From DATARH01 sp035504235 (lineage in GTDB: Bacteria > Pseudomonadota > Alphaproteobacteria > ATCC43930 > CGMCC-115725), in contig DATJSH010000201.1 in the NCBI GenBank assembly GCA_035504235.1, positions 26,471-90,470 on the forward strand: DNA of 64,000 nt, in the 5' to 3' direction. The notes below the pieces were generated by a model that did not search any database, had not been told where the DNA came from, and worked only from the letters and a program-made list of their open reading frames with translations. A program made the position numbers and the translations under genes. This document shows positions 9,843 through 17,989 of this stretch, piece after piece (position 1 is the stretch's first letter; each line of letters begins with the position of its first letter).

Positions 9843-11092
9843 TGGCGCAAGGCGGCGTGGTTCGCCGAGTCGTGATCGTCGGCGCCGGCCACGGCGGGTT
9901 TCAGGTTGCCGCGTCGCTGCGCCAGCACGGGTTCGACGGCGCGGTGGTGCTGATCGGCGACGAGCCGCATCTGCCCTATCAGCGCCCACCGCTGTCGAAG
10001 GATTATCTCGACGGCAAGATCGGGTTCGACCTGCTGCAGATGCGGCCGGCCTCGTTTTTCGACGAGCATCGCATCGAGCTGATGAGCGGTCAGGCGGTTG
10101 CGGCGATCGATCGCCCCGAAAAGGCCGTCGCGCTCGCGGACGGCAAGCGCCTCGCCTACGACCATCTCGTGCTGGCGACGGGCGCTCGCAACCGCGTGCC
10201 GCCGCTGCCGGGTATCGAGCTGGACGGCGTGTGTTATCTGCGCGACCTCGCCGAGACCGAGGCGCTCAAAGAGCGCCTCGCCGCCTGTCGCAACGCCATC
10301 GTCGTCGGCGCCGGGTTTATCGGACTCGAATTCGCCGCGATTGCCCGCGGCAAGGGCGTGCCGGTGCAGATCGTCGAGCTGGTCGACCGGGTCATGGCGC
10401 GCGTTGTCTGCCCGGAGACTTCGGCCTATTTTGGCCGCGAGCATCAGAAGACCGGCGTCGAGTTCAGCTTTGGCACGAGCGTCGAGCGGATCGCCGGCGC
10501 GGGCGGCAAGGTCAGCCATGTCGTGCTCGGCGACGGCCGTACGTTGCCCGCCGATCTGGTGCTGATCAGCATCGGGGTGGTGCCCAATGAGGATCTTGCC
10601 GCGGCGGCGGGGCTGGCGGTGGCGAACGGCGTCGTGGTCGATGAGCAGCTGTTGACCGCCGACCTCGGCATCTCGGCGATCGGCGATTGCGCCTCTTTTC
10701 CTTCGCGGCACTCCCTCAGAAATCCGGTGCGGCTCGAAGCGGTGCAGAACGCCACCGACCACGCGCGCTGCGTCGCCAGCCGGCTCGTCGGAAAGCCTTA
10801 TGCCTACGAGGCACTGCCTTGGTTTTGGAGCGAGCAAGGGGCACTTAGGCTGCAGATTGCCGGGCTTACTACCGGGTTCCAGCAGGTCGTGCTGCGCGGC
10901 GACTACGAGAAGGGCGAATACTCGGCCTTCTGCTATGCGGGCGACAAACTGCTGGGCATCGAGTCGATCAACAAGCCGGCCGACCACGCGTTCGCCCGCC
11001 GGCTTCTGGCCGCCGGAAAGAGCATTACACCGACAGAGGCCGCCGATCCGAGCTTCGACCTGCGTGCCGCCGCAATGGCGCGGCCCGGCTAA
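9842..11092 (+). CDS. FAD-dependent ferredoxin reductase (putidaredoxin-reductase type)
   Basis: A 416-residue NAD(P)H-ferredoxin reductase. It has the FAD dinucleotide fold VVIVGAGHGGFQ at the N-terminus, the second dinucleotide fold VVGAGFIGLEFA for NAD(P)H at about residue 150, the FAD-contacting ISAIGDCASF motif, and the PWFWSEQ segment typical of the rubredoxin/putidaredoxin reductase family. The C-terminal domain ends with the usual ITPTEAADPSFDL. It passes electrons from NADH to the upstream ferredoxin. The start ATG shares its A with the ferredoxin stop. It converges with the MFS gene, overlapping by 4 bp. Confidence 0.94.
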   Translation: MAQGGVVRRVVIVGAGHGGFQVAASLRQHGFDGAVVLIGDEPHLPYQRPPLSKDYLDGKIGFDLLQMRPASFFDEHRIELMSGQAVAAIDRPEKAVALADGKRLAYDHLVLATGARNRVPPLPGIELDGVCYLRDLAETEALKERLAACRNAIVVGAGFIGLEFAAIARGKGVPVQIVELVDRVMARVVCPETSAYFGREHQKTGVEFSFGTSVERIAGAGGKVSHVVLGDGRTLPADLVLISIGVVPNEDLAAAAGLAVANGVVVDEQLLTADLGISAIGDCASFPSRHSLRNPVRLEAVQNATDHARCVASRLVGKPYAYEALPWFWSEQGALRLQIAGLTTGFQQVVLRGDYEKGEYSAFCYAGDKLLGIESINKPADHAFARRLLAAGKSITPTEAADPSFDLRAAAMARPG

Positions 11093-12372
11093 TCCGCCAT
11101 TGCCGGTGCCGCGGCGTCGGCGACGTCGCCGATCGTGCCGCGGCCGAAGATGAGGGCGCTTGCGGCGCCGATCAGCGCCAGCACGCCGGCGACGGTAAAG
11201 GCGGCGCTGAACGTGCCAGTGGCCTGGACGATGTAGCCGGTGACGATCGGCGCGCAGAGGCCGAAGCTGTTGCCGCCCAGCACCAGGAACGCGAAGGCGC
11301 GCCCCGCGTCCGCCGGCGAGCGCAGGATGTCGCTCACCAGCGCGGCGTTGGTCGCCGGCCCGGCGTTGCTGAACGTCACCGCGATCGATACCAGGATCGT
11401 CACCGCGGTCAGCGATTCGACATACGGGACGAACAGCCCCGCCGATGTCGCGATCAGGCAGATGCCGAGAAGATAGCGCCGCTTTCCCGCATGCACTGCA
11501 TCGTGCGACAGCATCTTGTCGCCGATCCAGTTGATGACGACGTTGAGCACCGTGGCCGCGAAGAACGGGATCGAGGTGAAGACGCCGGCCTGCATCAGCG
11601 ACAGATGCCGCGCATTTTCGAGGTAGTTCGGCAGCCAGGTCAAATAGAGGTAGACAGAATAGACGCAGCATCCTTGCGAGACGAAGAGCCCCCACATCGC
11701 CGGCGCCCGGGCGAGGCCGAGATAGCCGACGCCGCCGTGGTCGGGTACCTCGATGCCGGCATCGCGTTCGGCAAGGATGCGCTGCCGTTCCGGCTCGGGG
11801 ATCCACTTCGTCTTTTCCGGGGTTGAGACCAGCGAGGCCCAGACGACGACCCAGACAAACCCGACCGCGCCGGTAATAACAAACGACCATCGCCAGGAAA
11901 GAGCCTGAATCAGCCAAGCGACCACTGGTGCGCCAAGTGCCGGGCCGAGGCTCGACCCGGCCGAGATAAATGCGATCGCGGTGCCGCGCTCGGTGTAGGG
12001 ACCCCAGGCGCGCACGCTGCGATAGGTCACCGGCGCGAATGGCGCCTCGCCGACCCCCATGCCCAACCGGGTCAAGATCATCGTGAAAAAGCTCGTCGCG
12101 GCGCCTGTCAGCATTTGCGCCGCCGACCACACCGTGGTCGCCATGCTCGCCACGACGTGAGGGCCCAACCGGTCGATCAGCTTGCCGCCGGGCAGCATCG
12201 TCACGACGTAGGCCCAGAAGAACGAGGAGAAAAGATAGCCGAGCGCGACGGGTGACAGGCCGAGCTCCGCAGCGATCGGCTTGCCGGCGACCGAGATGTT
12301 TACCCGGTCGACGTAAGCGATCATATTGAACAGGAACAGGAGGCCATAGACGCCAAACCGGCGGTAGGTCAT
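11089..12372 (-). CDS. MFS transporter, anion:cation symporter type
   Basis: A 427-residue membrane protein with twelve hydrophobic segments. The start MTYRRFGVYGLL and the sequence NMIAYVDRVNISVA, followed by LPGGKLIDRLG between helices 2 and 3, are characteristic of the ACS branch of the major facilitator superfamily, which takes up organic anions (hexuronates, glucarate, phthalate-like acids). A strong GGGGAGAA ribosome site precedes ATG 12372; a longer frame exists upstream but has no such site. The substrate is not determined, but uptake of an acid degraded by the neighbouring oxidoreductases is plausible. It is divergent from the HAD phosphatase gene. Confidence 0.88.
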   Translation of the reverse strand: MTYRRFGVYGLLFLFNMIAYVDRVNISVAGKPIAAELGLSPVALGYLFSSFFWAYVVTMLPGGKLIDRLGPHVVASMATTVWSAAQMLTGAATSFFTMILTRLGMGVGEAPFAPVTYRSVRAWGPYTERGTAIAFISAGSSLGPALGAPVVAWLIQALSWRWSFVITGAVGFVWVVVWASLVSTPEKTKWIPEPERQRILAERDAGIEVPDHGGVGYLGLARAPAMWGLFVSQGCCVYSVYLYLTWLPNYLENARHLSLMQAGVFTSIPFFAATVLNVVINWIGDKMLSHDAVHAGKRRYLLGICLIATSAGLFVPYVESLTAVTILVSIAVTFSNAGPATNAALVSDILRSPADAGRAFAFLVLGGNSFGLCAPIVTGYIVQATGTFSAAFTVAGVLALIGAASALIFGRGTIGDVADAAAPAMAD

Positions 12373-12517
12373 CGTCGGTGTTCTCCCCAGATGCGCGCGG
12401 CCGCGACCATCGGCCGTTCTTGACCCATGACTCTCGCACGAGACGAAGCGGCCGCGAAGCGGCCGCGGCCGGTCGCAGCGCTGCAATGCGCCGACCGCAA
12501 CCGTGTTATCGTGCGGA

Positions 12518-13189
12518 ATGACGCTGCCGCGCCTGCCCGAGGCCGTCGTCTTCGACATGGACGGCCTCATCTTCGATACCGAGACGCTTTATCAGGAAGC
12601 CGCCCTGCTCGCGGCGGCGGAGGGCGGGCACGATGTCAGCTCGGGGATCGTCTTCCGGCTGGTCGGTCTGCCCTGGCGGCGAGGTCGCGAATTGCTGATC
12701 GAACATTTCGGCGCGGCCTTCCCGGTGGAGAATTTCGAGGCCGCCTGGCGTCGCCATTTCTGGTTGATCGCCGAGACGCGCCTGGCGTTGAAGCCGGGGG
12801 TGATCGAGCTGCTCGATCTGCTGGACGCGCTGGAGCTGCCAAAGGCGATCGCCACCTCGTCATCGCACGCCACCGTGCAAAACCATTTGACGGCGCACGG
12901 CCTGGCCGGCCGTTTTCAGGCGATTGTCGGCGACGGCGACTACGCGGCGGGGAAGCCCGCGCCCGATCCGTTTCTCACGGCCGCCGCGCGCCTTGGGGTC
13001 GCCCCCGAGGCGTGCCTGGCGCTCGAGGACTCGCATAATGGCATCCGCTCGGCCAGCGCTGCGGGGATGATGACGATCATGGTCCCCGACCTGCTTTCGC
13101 CCACCGACGAAATCCGCGGGTTGTGCGCGTTCGTCGCCGCCGACCTCCACGAGGTTAGCCGGCTCATCCTTGCGACTGCGGCGAATTGA
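12518..13189 (+). CDS. HAD-superfamily phosphatase, beta-phosphoglucomutase-like
   Basis: A 223-residue HAD-IA hydrolase. Motif I is FDMDGLIFDTE (nucleophile Asp and acid/base Asp), motif II is ATSSS, motif III is GKPAPDPF and motif IV is LEDSHNG. An alpha-helical cap sits between motifs I and II. Members dephosphorylate sugar phosphates and related small molecules or isomerise beta-glucose-1-phosphate; the exact substrate cannot be read. The start MTLPRLPEAVVFDMDG gives a canonical N-terminus. The SDR gene follows after 69 bp. Confidence 0.88.
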   Translation: MTLPRLPEAVVFDMDGLIFDTETLYQEAALLAAAEGGHDVSSGIVFRLVGLPWRRGRELLIEHFGAAFPVENFEAAWRRHFWLIAETRLALKPGVIELLDLLDALELPKAIATSSSHATVQNHLTAHGLAGRFQAIVGDGDYAAGKPAPDPFLTAAARLGVAPEACLALEDSHNGIRSASAAGMMTIMVPDLLSPTDEIRGLCAFVAADLHEVSRLILATAAN

Positions 13190-13258
13190 CAAACCCGAGC
13201 GCCGCCGGGTCAACTGGCCGGGGCGAGATTTGAGCGAGATTTGGGAGGAGCTTCGACG

Positions 13259-14176
13259 ATGGGCATGCTCGATGGGCGCGTGGCGATTTGCACCGGCGCG
13301 GCGCGCGGAGTGGGCGCGGAGGTCGCCAAGGAAATGGCGCGCGAGGGCGCGAAGATCGTCATCGTCGATCCCGGCGTCGGCGGCGGCGGCGAGGGCGGCG
13401 GCGAGGCCCCGGCCCAGGCGATGGCCGACGAGATCAAGGGCATGGGCTACGAGGCGGTCGCCAATTTCGGCTCGGTCGCCGAGTTCGACGACTGTCTCAA
13501 GATGGTCCAGCAGGCGCGCGACACATTCGGTCGGCTCGACATCGTGTTCAACGCGGCCGGCATCCTCAGGGACAAGATGTTCCACAACATGTTCCCGGAG
13601 GATTGGCAGGCGGTGATCGACGTGCACCTGACGGGGCATTTCAACATCAACCGAGCGGCGATCAACCTGTTCCGCGAACAGAATTACGGGCGGATGATCC
13701 TCGTCTCGTCGACCTCCGGGCTGCTCGGCAATATCGGCCAGGTCAATTACGGCTCTGCCAAGATGGGCATCGTCGCAATGGCGCGCATCATCGCGATGGA
13801 GAACGCGTCGAAGGGGATCACCGCCAATGTCATCGCCCCCTCGGCCGATACCCGCATGACCCGCTCGGTGCCGACCCCGAAAGACCCCTCCGCCGCCGCC
13901 CAGCGCGAGGAACGGCTGCGCCGCAGCCCCGCCGACGCGATCGCCCCGTTATGCGCCTTTCTCGCCTCCGAGCAGGCGAGCTATGTCAACGGCCAGGTCT
14001 TCCACCAGCGCGGCGGCGAGCTGTCGCTCTATGGCCACATGCGCCCTATCCGCATGGTCCACCGCAACGGCGGCTGGACCACGCAGACGATCGCCGAGGT
14101 CGCGATGCCGTCCCTGCAAAACGGTTTCACCTCGCTCGATTCGCGCAACACCCATGCCGGCCTGCCATTGGAGTAG
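13259..14176 (+). CDS. Short-chain dehydrogenase/reductase (SDR), long C-terminal extension
   Basis: A 305-residue NAD(P)-dependent oxidoreductase with a Rossmann fold. The cofactor motif is TGAARGVG near residue 12, the NAAG motif follows the central strands, and the catalytic group is Ser in VSSTSG, then Tyr-X3-Lys in NYGSAK. The fold resembles the short-chain dehydrogenase module of multifunctional enzyme type 2-like proteins. The last ~45 residues after the NGQVFHQRGGEL strand go beyond a standard SDR. Start: a GGGAGGAG ribosome site at 13243-13250 is 8 nt before ATG 13259, so the in-frame TTG at 13241 is rejected. Its stop codon is in frame with the following membrane-protein frame. Confidence 0.92.
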   Translation: MGMLDGRVAICTGAARGVGAEVAKEMAREGAKIVIVDPGVGGGGEGGGEAPAQAMADEIKGMGYEAVANFGSVAEFDDCLKMVQQARDTFGRLDIVFNAAGILRDKMFHNMFPEDWQAVIDVHLTGHFNINRAAINLFREQNYGRMILVSSTSGLLGNIGQVNYGSAKMGIVAMARIIAMENASKGITANVIAPSADTRMTRSVPTPKDPSAAAQREERLRRSPADAIAPLCAFLASEQASYVNGQVFHQRGGELSLYGHMRPIRMVHRNGGWTTQTIAEVAMPSLQNGFTSLDSRNTHAGLPLE

Positions 14177-14179
14177 CCC

Positions 14180-15274
14180 ATAACCCTCGACCCACAGCCG
14201 GCGCCCAAACCGGCGCCGCGCGAGGCGCCGGCGGGCTTTGTCCTGCTGCTGATCCTGGCGTGCTTCTGCTATATCCCGATGGTCGGGGCGATCTACGGCG
14301 CGCCGGACGGCGACCCCGCGATGTCCAGCGGCGAATCCAATTATTCGCTCGGCTGGGTCGAACTCTGGGTGATGCTGTTCGGCGGGCTGCTGTGGCTGGC
14401 GCTTGGCGGCATGCTGATTGCCGCGGCGCGCTCGGGCCGAATGCCAGCGTGGGCGCAATCCTGGACCATGATCCTGCACATCGCGGCGGCGATCACCGTC
14501 TGGGCCGTTCTCCAAGTCGACGTCAACGAGGATGGCGGCATCTCGATCATCGTCCCGGCACTGCTGCCGCTAGTGCTCGGCGGCTACGCCGCGGCGATGC
14601 GGCTGCCCGTATTCGCGCATCTGCCGCCCGGGCGCGTCAGCTACACCGCATTGATCGCGGGCGGGATCGTCATCGGTGCGGCGATCCCGCTTGGCCTTCT
14701 CGATAAGCACAACCTGCCAGCGCATGTCGCGGCGGATGCGGCTCGGCTCGATGCTCGCATCGCCAAGGAACAGGTCGAATCTGACAAGGCGCGAGCGGAA
14801 GAGGAGGCTCACTTTAAGACGCTGACGCCGGCTTCCCCGCTTCGAGACTATGACCGCTACATCCATTTCACCGAGCCGGGCAGCCCCGAGCGCGCCGCCG
14901 CGCTGGCCGGCGCGCGGCTGGTGAAATCTCGTCAGGCCGACGCGGTCCAGATGCTCGACGATGGGCAAATCACTCAGCTATGGGAGCTTTGGCAGCTCGA
15001 CCTTCAACTGACACCGGCCTTTTGCGCGGCCTATGACAGGGCGTTGCAGAAAGTTGCGACCAGCGATGATGTGTATGATTTGCATGTCGGCGAGCTGATC
15101 AAGGATCAGTTGCCGAACATCAAGTTTTTCGTCGACGGCCATTGCAATCTCGACGCCAGCCTCACCGCCGCCGAGACGCGGGTCAACAAGATCATCCCGG
15201 AATATACGGGCGACGATCAAAAGGAATGGACGGGCTTTCTCGCGACCCTTAACGCTCTTCACCACAAAGAGTGA
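14180..15274 (+). CDS. Unknown membrane-anchored protein, apparent AUA start
   Basis: I do not recognise this family. The first ATG in frame is at 14279, but the frame is open back to the SDR stop. The upstream codons, read from ATA at 14180, give a Pro-rich cytoplasmic tail and then the first part of a hydrophobic helix (FVLLLILACFCYIPMV). An ATG 14279 start would cut this helix. A GGAG at 14170-14173 lies 6 nt before the ATA. The protein would have four N-terminal membrane segments and then a soluble ~200-residue helical, charged domain from about residue 180. There is no other good start except CTG codons around 14243. The choice of start is inference. Confidence 0.6.
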   Translation: MTLDPQPAPKPAPREAPAGFVLLLILACFCYIPMVGAIYGAPDGDPAMSSGESNYSLGWVELWVMLFGGLLWLALGGMLIAAARSGRMPAWAQSWTMILHIAAAITVWAVLQVDVNEDGGISIIVPALLPLVLGGYAAAMRLPVFAHLPPGRVSYTALIAGGIVIGAAIPLGLLDKHNLPAHVAADAARLDARIAKEQVESDKARAEEEAHFKTLTPASPLRDYDRYIHFTEPGSPERAAALAGARLVKSRQADAVQMLDDGQITQLWELWQLDLQLTPAFCAAYDRALQKVATSDDVYDLHVGELIKDQLPNIKFFVDGHCNLDASLTAAETRVNKIIPEYTGDDQKEWTGFLATLNALHHKE

Positions 15275-15281
15275 ATTTCGG

Positions 15282-15614
15282 CTATTGCCCGCTCGCCTTG
15301 GCCAGCTGGTAACACCAGTAGAACGAGGTTTGGCCGCGCTTGCGGAAGTCGCATTTGGCGAGAACGTTGCCCTTTTGCAGGAAGTAGTGGACGTCGGGCT
15401 CGGCCTTCGGCTCGGTCTCCGAGGTATCGTAAACGACCGAGACGAGCGTGTAGCCGTCGTCGATGAGGTCATAGAGGCTCTTGTCGCTGGACTGCCATTT
15501 GGAGGGATGGCCCTCGGAGGTCGGCTGGCCGACCGGCGTTTGAGCCTCAGCGGCGATGCCCATCGCCAGCCCCAAGCCCACGGCAATCACCGCTTGCACC
15601 CCCAAGCGCCGCAT
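15282..15614 (-). CDS. Small periplasmic protein with signal peptide, unknown function
   Basis: A 110-residue protein with a typical Sec signal peptide (MRRLGVQAVIAVGLG, cleavage likely after AEA in AAEAQT). The mature part of ~85 residues has an LYDLIDDGYTLVSVVYDT motif, and ends with two Cys in KCDFRK and WCYQ that may form a disulfide. Proteins of this appearance are widespread in alphaproteobacteria and have no known role. The start is set by a strong GGGAGGGG ribosome site before ATG 15614. It converges with the membrane-protein gene (7 bp). Confidence 0.75.
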   Translation of the reverse strand: MRRLGVQAVIAVGLGLAMGIAAEAQTPVGQPTSEGHPSKWQSSDKSLYDLIDDGYTLVSVVYDTSETEPKAEPDVHYFLQKGNVLAKCDFRKRGQTSFYWCYQLAKASGQ

Positions 15615-15805
15615 CGTCCCCTCCCTGCTCACGCGTGCATTACAATAGCCGAATTGATGCGAGGCGCGGGCCATAGGTGCAATCCCGGCGCGCCGAGGCG
15701 CGGCTTGGCAGCTTGTCACGATGATGTGATGATGGCGGTCGTGTTCCCGCTCATGCGGTGCCAAAGGTGGGGCGGATGCCCGACCGCGCTTGATAGGAGT
15801 CGGCC

Positions 15806-16126
15806 ATGATCACCGCGATTGTCCAATACCGCCTGCCGCCCAGCATCGACCAGGCCGCATGCGCCGCGCATTTCCGCCAGATTGCGGCGGGCTTCCGCAT
15901 CGTGCCGGGGCTGATACGCAAGCAATTCATCTATGCCGAGGACGGCTGGGCCGGCGGTGTCTATCTGTGGAAGACCCGTGACGACGCCGAGGCGTTCTAT
16001 TCCGGGGCGTGGCTCGACGGCATCCGCGAACGCTACGGCATGGATCCGCAAATCAAGTATTTCAACACGGCCTGCATCACCGACAACTCGGTCGAGGCGA
16101 TCCTGTTGCCCGACGCGGCGGAGTAA
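15806..16126 (+). CDS. YdhR/ABM-fold putative monooxygenase
   Basis: A 106-residue protein. The alpha+beta-barrel pattern is seen in MITAIVQYRLP, GLIRKQFIY and WAGGVYLWKTRDDAEAFY, which matches the YdhR-type dimeric ferredoxin-like proteins related to antibiotic biosynthesis monooxygenases. Members are small homodimers with an aromatic-binding cavity; activities are mostly unproven. An ATAGGAGT ribosome site at 15793-15800 fixes the ATG at 15806. It is a single gene, and a strong hairpin element follows downstream. Confidence 0.8.
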   Translation: MITAIVQYRLPPSIDQAACAAHFRQIAAGFRIVPGLIRKQFIYAEDGWAGGVYLWKTRDDAEAFYSGAWLDGIRERYGMDPQIKYFNTACITDNSVEAILLPDAAE

Positions 16127-16170
16127 GCCTCGCCCCATTGCGTCCTTCGAGACGTCCTTCCAATGCCGCT

Positions 16171-16188
16171 CCCCGGCGCAAGCCGGGG
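16171..16188. repeat. REP-like palindrome CCCCGGC-N4-GCCGGGG
   Basis: A perfect 7-bp stem with a GCAA loop lies in the 137-bp gap between two convergent genes. The same stem with an ATTC loop occurs at 58039-58056. Read through, the surrounding bases give SPAQAGVHS, a peptide that commonly results from dispersed alphaproteobacterial intergenic repeats. It could also act as a bidirectional terminator or mRNA-stabilising hairpin. Confidence 0.75.
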
Positions 16189-16263
16189 TCCACTCTCGGC
16201 GGTTCGAACGGCGGATCGGTTGCTCCCGCCTTTCGCCGGGAAGCGGAACATTGAAGGCAGCGG

Positions 16264-16977
16264 TCAGTGCGGCACCGCGACCCGTGGGATGAGCTGCTGC
16301 GCCGGGGCAACCGGCACGATGTTGTAGGTCGCCGAGAACGGCAGGTTCTTGACGTAGCCGGCGAGAAATTCGTTGACCGACCCGATCGGCGACAGCGGCA
16401 CGTAGACGACATCGTAGGATTTAAGCACCGGATCGGCACTGCCCGGTGCTGGAGCGAGCGCCTCCTGGTAGGCGTGGACGTTGCCGGTCTCGTCGCGCCG
16501 GATCACCAGGATGTCGCCGGTCTCCGCTCCGGTCTTGAGGCCACCGGCCTCGGTGACCGCACGCTCCAGGGTCAGCGGCAGGTCGCTGCGGACAAGACCG
16601 GGTTTGGCGACCGCGCCCTCGACCCACAGCACCTCCGGCGCATAGGAACGTACGGTCAGCGACAAGGTGGGGTACTTGATCTGCCGGGCGTAGAGCGCCG
16701 AGAGGCGCTTGGTCGCTTCGTTCACCGTGAGCCCGCCGACCACGACGCTGCCGATCAGCTTTGGCGCGACCGTGCCGTCTTCGCCGACCGTGATCTTGTC
16801 GTTGAACTCGGGCGAGAACGGAAAGCGGATTTCGAACACGTCGCCCGCGGTCAGCGTGTGCTCCGGCGCCAAGGGCGCGCCGCTCGGTGTTACCGTGCCC
16901 GACGCCAAGGGCGGAGCCTTTGCCGCCGCACAGCCGGCCAGCGCGAGCGCCAGGGCGATGACGGTGACGCGACGCAA
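16264..16977 (-). CDS. Polysaccharide export lipoprotein (Wza/BexD-like)
   Basis: A 237-residue outer-membrane-directed lipoprotein: short signal with lipobox LAGC (Cys16). The N-terminal polysaccharide-export domain spans about residues 38-125 (GDVFEIRFPFSPEFNDKITV, GSVVVGGLTVNEA), and a SLBB-like domain follows (VEGAVAKPGLV, TEAGGL). It would form an export channel for polysaccharide or another polymer. The family usually sits with a Wzc kinase and glycosyltransferases, none of which is here; instead it follows an OmpA-like lipoprotein 5 bp upstream. The start is a TTG at 16977; AAGGA lies about 15 nt upstream, so translation may depend on coupling to the upstream gene. Confidence 0.82.
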   Translation of the reverse strand: MRRVTVIALALALAGCAAAKAPPLASGTVTPSGAPLAPEHTLTAGDVFEIRFPFSPEFNDKITVGEDGTVAPKLIGSVVVGGLTVNEATKRLSALYARQIKYPTLSLTVRSYAPEVLWVEGAVAKPGLVRSDLPLTLERAVTEAGGLKTGAETGDILVIRRDETGNVHAYQEALAPAPGSADPVLKSYDVVYVPLSPIGSVNEFLAGYVKNLPFSATYNIVPVAPAQQLIPRVAVPH

Positions 16978-16982
16978 CGGTG

Positions 16983-17552
16983 TCAGCCAGCCGGTCCTTC
17001 GACGACAATTTCCACCCGTCGGTTCTGTGCTCGCCCGGCCGGGGTGCTGTTGGACGCGACCGGGTGTGTCTCGGCGCGGCCCTTGGCCGAGATCAGCGCC
17101 GGACTCACACCGTGCGCGCGCAAATAATCGGCGACCACATCAGCGCGCTTTGACGACAACTCCATGTTGCTGTTGATGTTCATCTTCTTGAGCGGAGGGC
17201 CAACGTTTTCGTCGTCGGTGTAGCCGTACACGACGATCTTGTTTTTGATGCCGCGCAGGCGGGCGGCGATATCGTTGAGCGCGGCCTGGCCGCTGGCGCT
17301 GAGGCTGACCCCGTGGGGTGCGAACAGCGTGTCGGCCGAGATTGTATAGGTATTCTGCTGGCCTTGTTGCGCCTGCCGGTTTTGCTGCAGTTGCGCCTGC
17401 AGCGCCTGGTTTTCCGATTGGAGCTTCTGATTGGCCGCCTGCGACTGCTCGTAGCTCTGCTGCAGCGCATCGTATTTCTGCTGCGTCGCGCAACCCGCGA
17501 CCAGCAGCGCGCAAAACGGCACGAGCAGCGCGACCTTCGGCTTCCCCATCAT
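16983..17552 (-). CDS. OmpA-family peptidoglycan-binding lipoprotein with coiled coil
   Basis: A 189-residue lipoprotein: signal MMGKPKVALLVPFCALL with lipobox VAGC, then a Gln-rich coiled coil (about residues 25-60: QSYEQSQAANQKLQSE), and a C-terminal OmpA domain. The peptidoglycan-binding motif is visible as YTDDENV followed by NMELSSKRADVVADYL and ending in NRRVEIVV. It anchors the outer membrane or an export machine to peptidoglycan. Two adjacent ATG codons (17552 and 17549) are possible starts. It is preceded at 19 bp by the GFA gene and followed at 5 bp by the export lipoprotein, so the pair is very likely one transcription unit. Confidence 0.85.
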   Translation of the reverse strand: MMGKPKVALLVPFCALLVAGCATQQKYDALQQSYEQSQAANQKLQSENQALQAQLQQNRQAQQGQQNTYTISADTLFAPHGVSLSASGQAALNDIAARLRGIKNKIVVYGYTDDENVGPPLKKMNINSNMELSSKRADVVADYLRAHGVSPALISAKGRAETHPVASNSTPAGRAQNRRVEIVVEGPAG

Positions 17553-17571
17553 GCCCCCCCTGTCGCCCAAC

Positions 17572-17979
17572 CTATTGCCGGTCGATGCGCTCAACCCCGC
17601 TGATGTTCATCGACCAGGGCAGCGCCGAGCTGCACCAGATCTGCCGCGCTGGTGCACCGAGCTGGGCACGCTGATCGATCCCGCCGACCCGTAGGCCGTA
17701 GGACGAAGGGTTCGGGCTGGGATCGGTGGCGTAGATCGGCGTACCGCATTCGGGGCAGAACGCGTGGGCGCGCTTGTTACCGCTCTCAGCGGTTTTGAGA
17801 TAGATTTTCGGTGTGCCGCTCTTCAGCGCGAAGGTGCCGGGCAGGCTCGCGATATTGGTACGGAACGCCGTGCCGGTGAGCTTTTGGCAGTCACTGCAAT
17901 GGCACACCCGAACCGTCACTGGATCGACCTCAGCCTCGTATTTGATGTGCCCGCAGTGGCAGCCGCCGGTGATTTTCAT
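17572..17979 (-). CDS. GFA-family (glutathione-dependent formaldehyde-activating-like) zinc protein
   Basis: A 135-residue protein of the CENP-V/GFA fold. The zinc-binding cysteines are all present: GGCHCGH at the N-terminus, CHCSDCQKLTG in the centre and CPECGTPIY towards the C-terminus. Members bind structural and possibly catalytic zinc; the founding enzyme catalyses S-hydroxymethylglutathione formation, but most members have an unknown function. ATG 17979 gives the canonical MKITGGCHCG start. It is 10 bp downstream of the acyl-CoA dehydrogenase gene and probably co-transcribed with it. Confidence 0.92.
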   Translation of the reverse strand: MKITGGCHCGHIKYEAEVDPVTVRVCHCSDCQKLTGTAFRTNIASLPGTFALKSGTPKIYLKTAESGNKRAHAFCPECGTPIYATDPSPNPSSYGLRVGGIDQRAQLGAPARQIWCSSALPWSMNISGVERIDRQ

Positions 17980-17989
17980 CTCTGTTCCC

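Noticed and set aside
9671..12439. A 922-codon open frame on the minus strand, the longest in the window
   Set aside because: It runs antisense through the ferredoxin and reductase genes and out of frame through the MFS gene, with Arg/Asp/His-rich composition and no domain; it is a GC-driven shadow.
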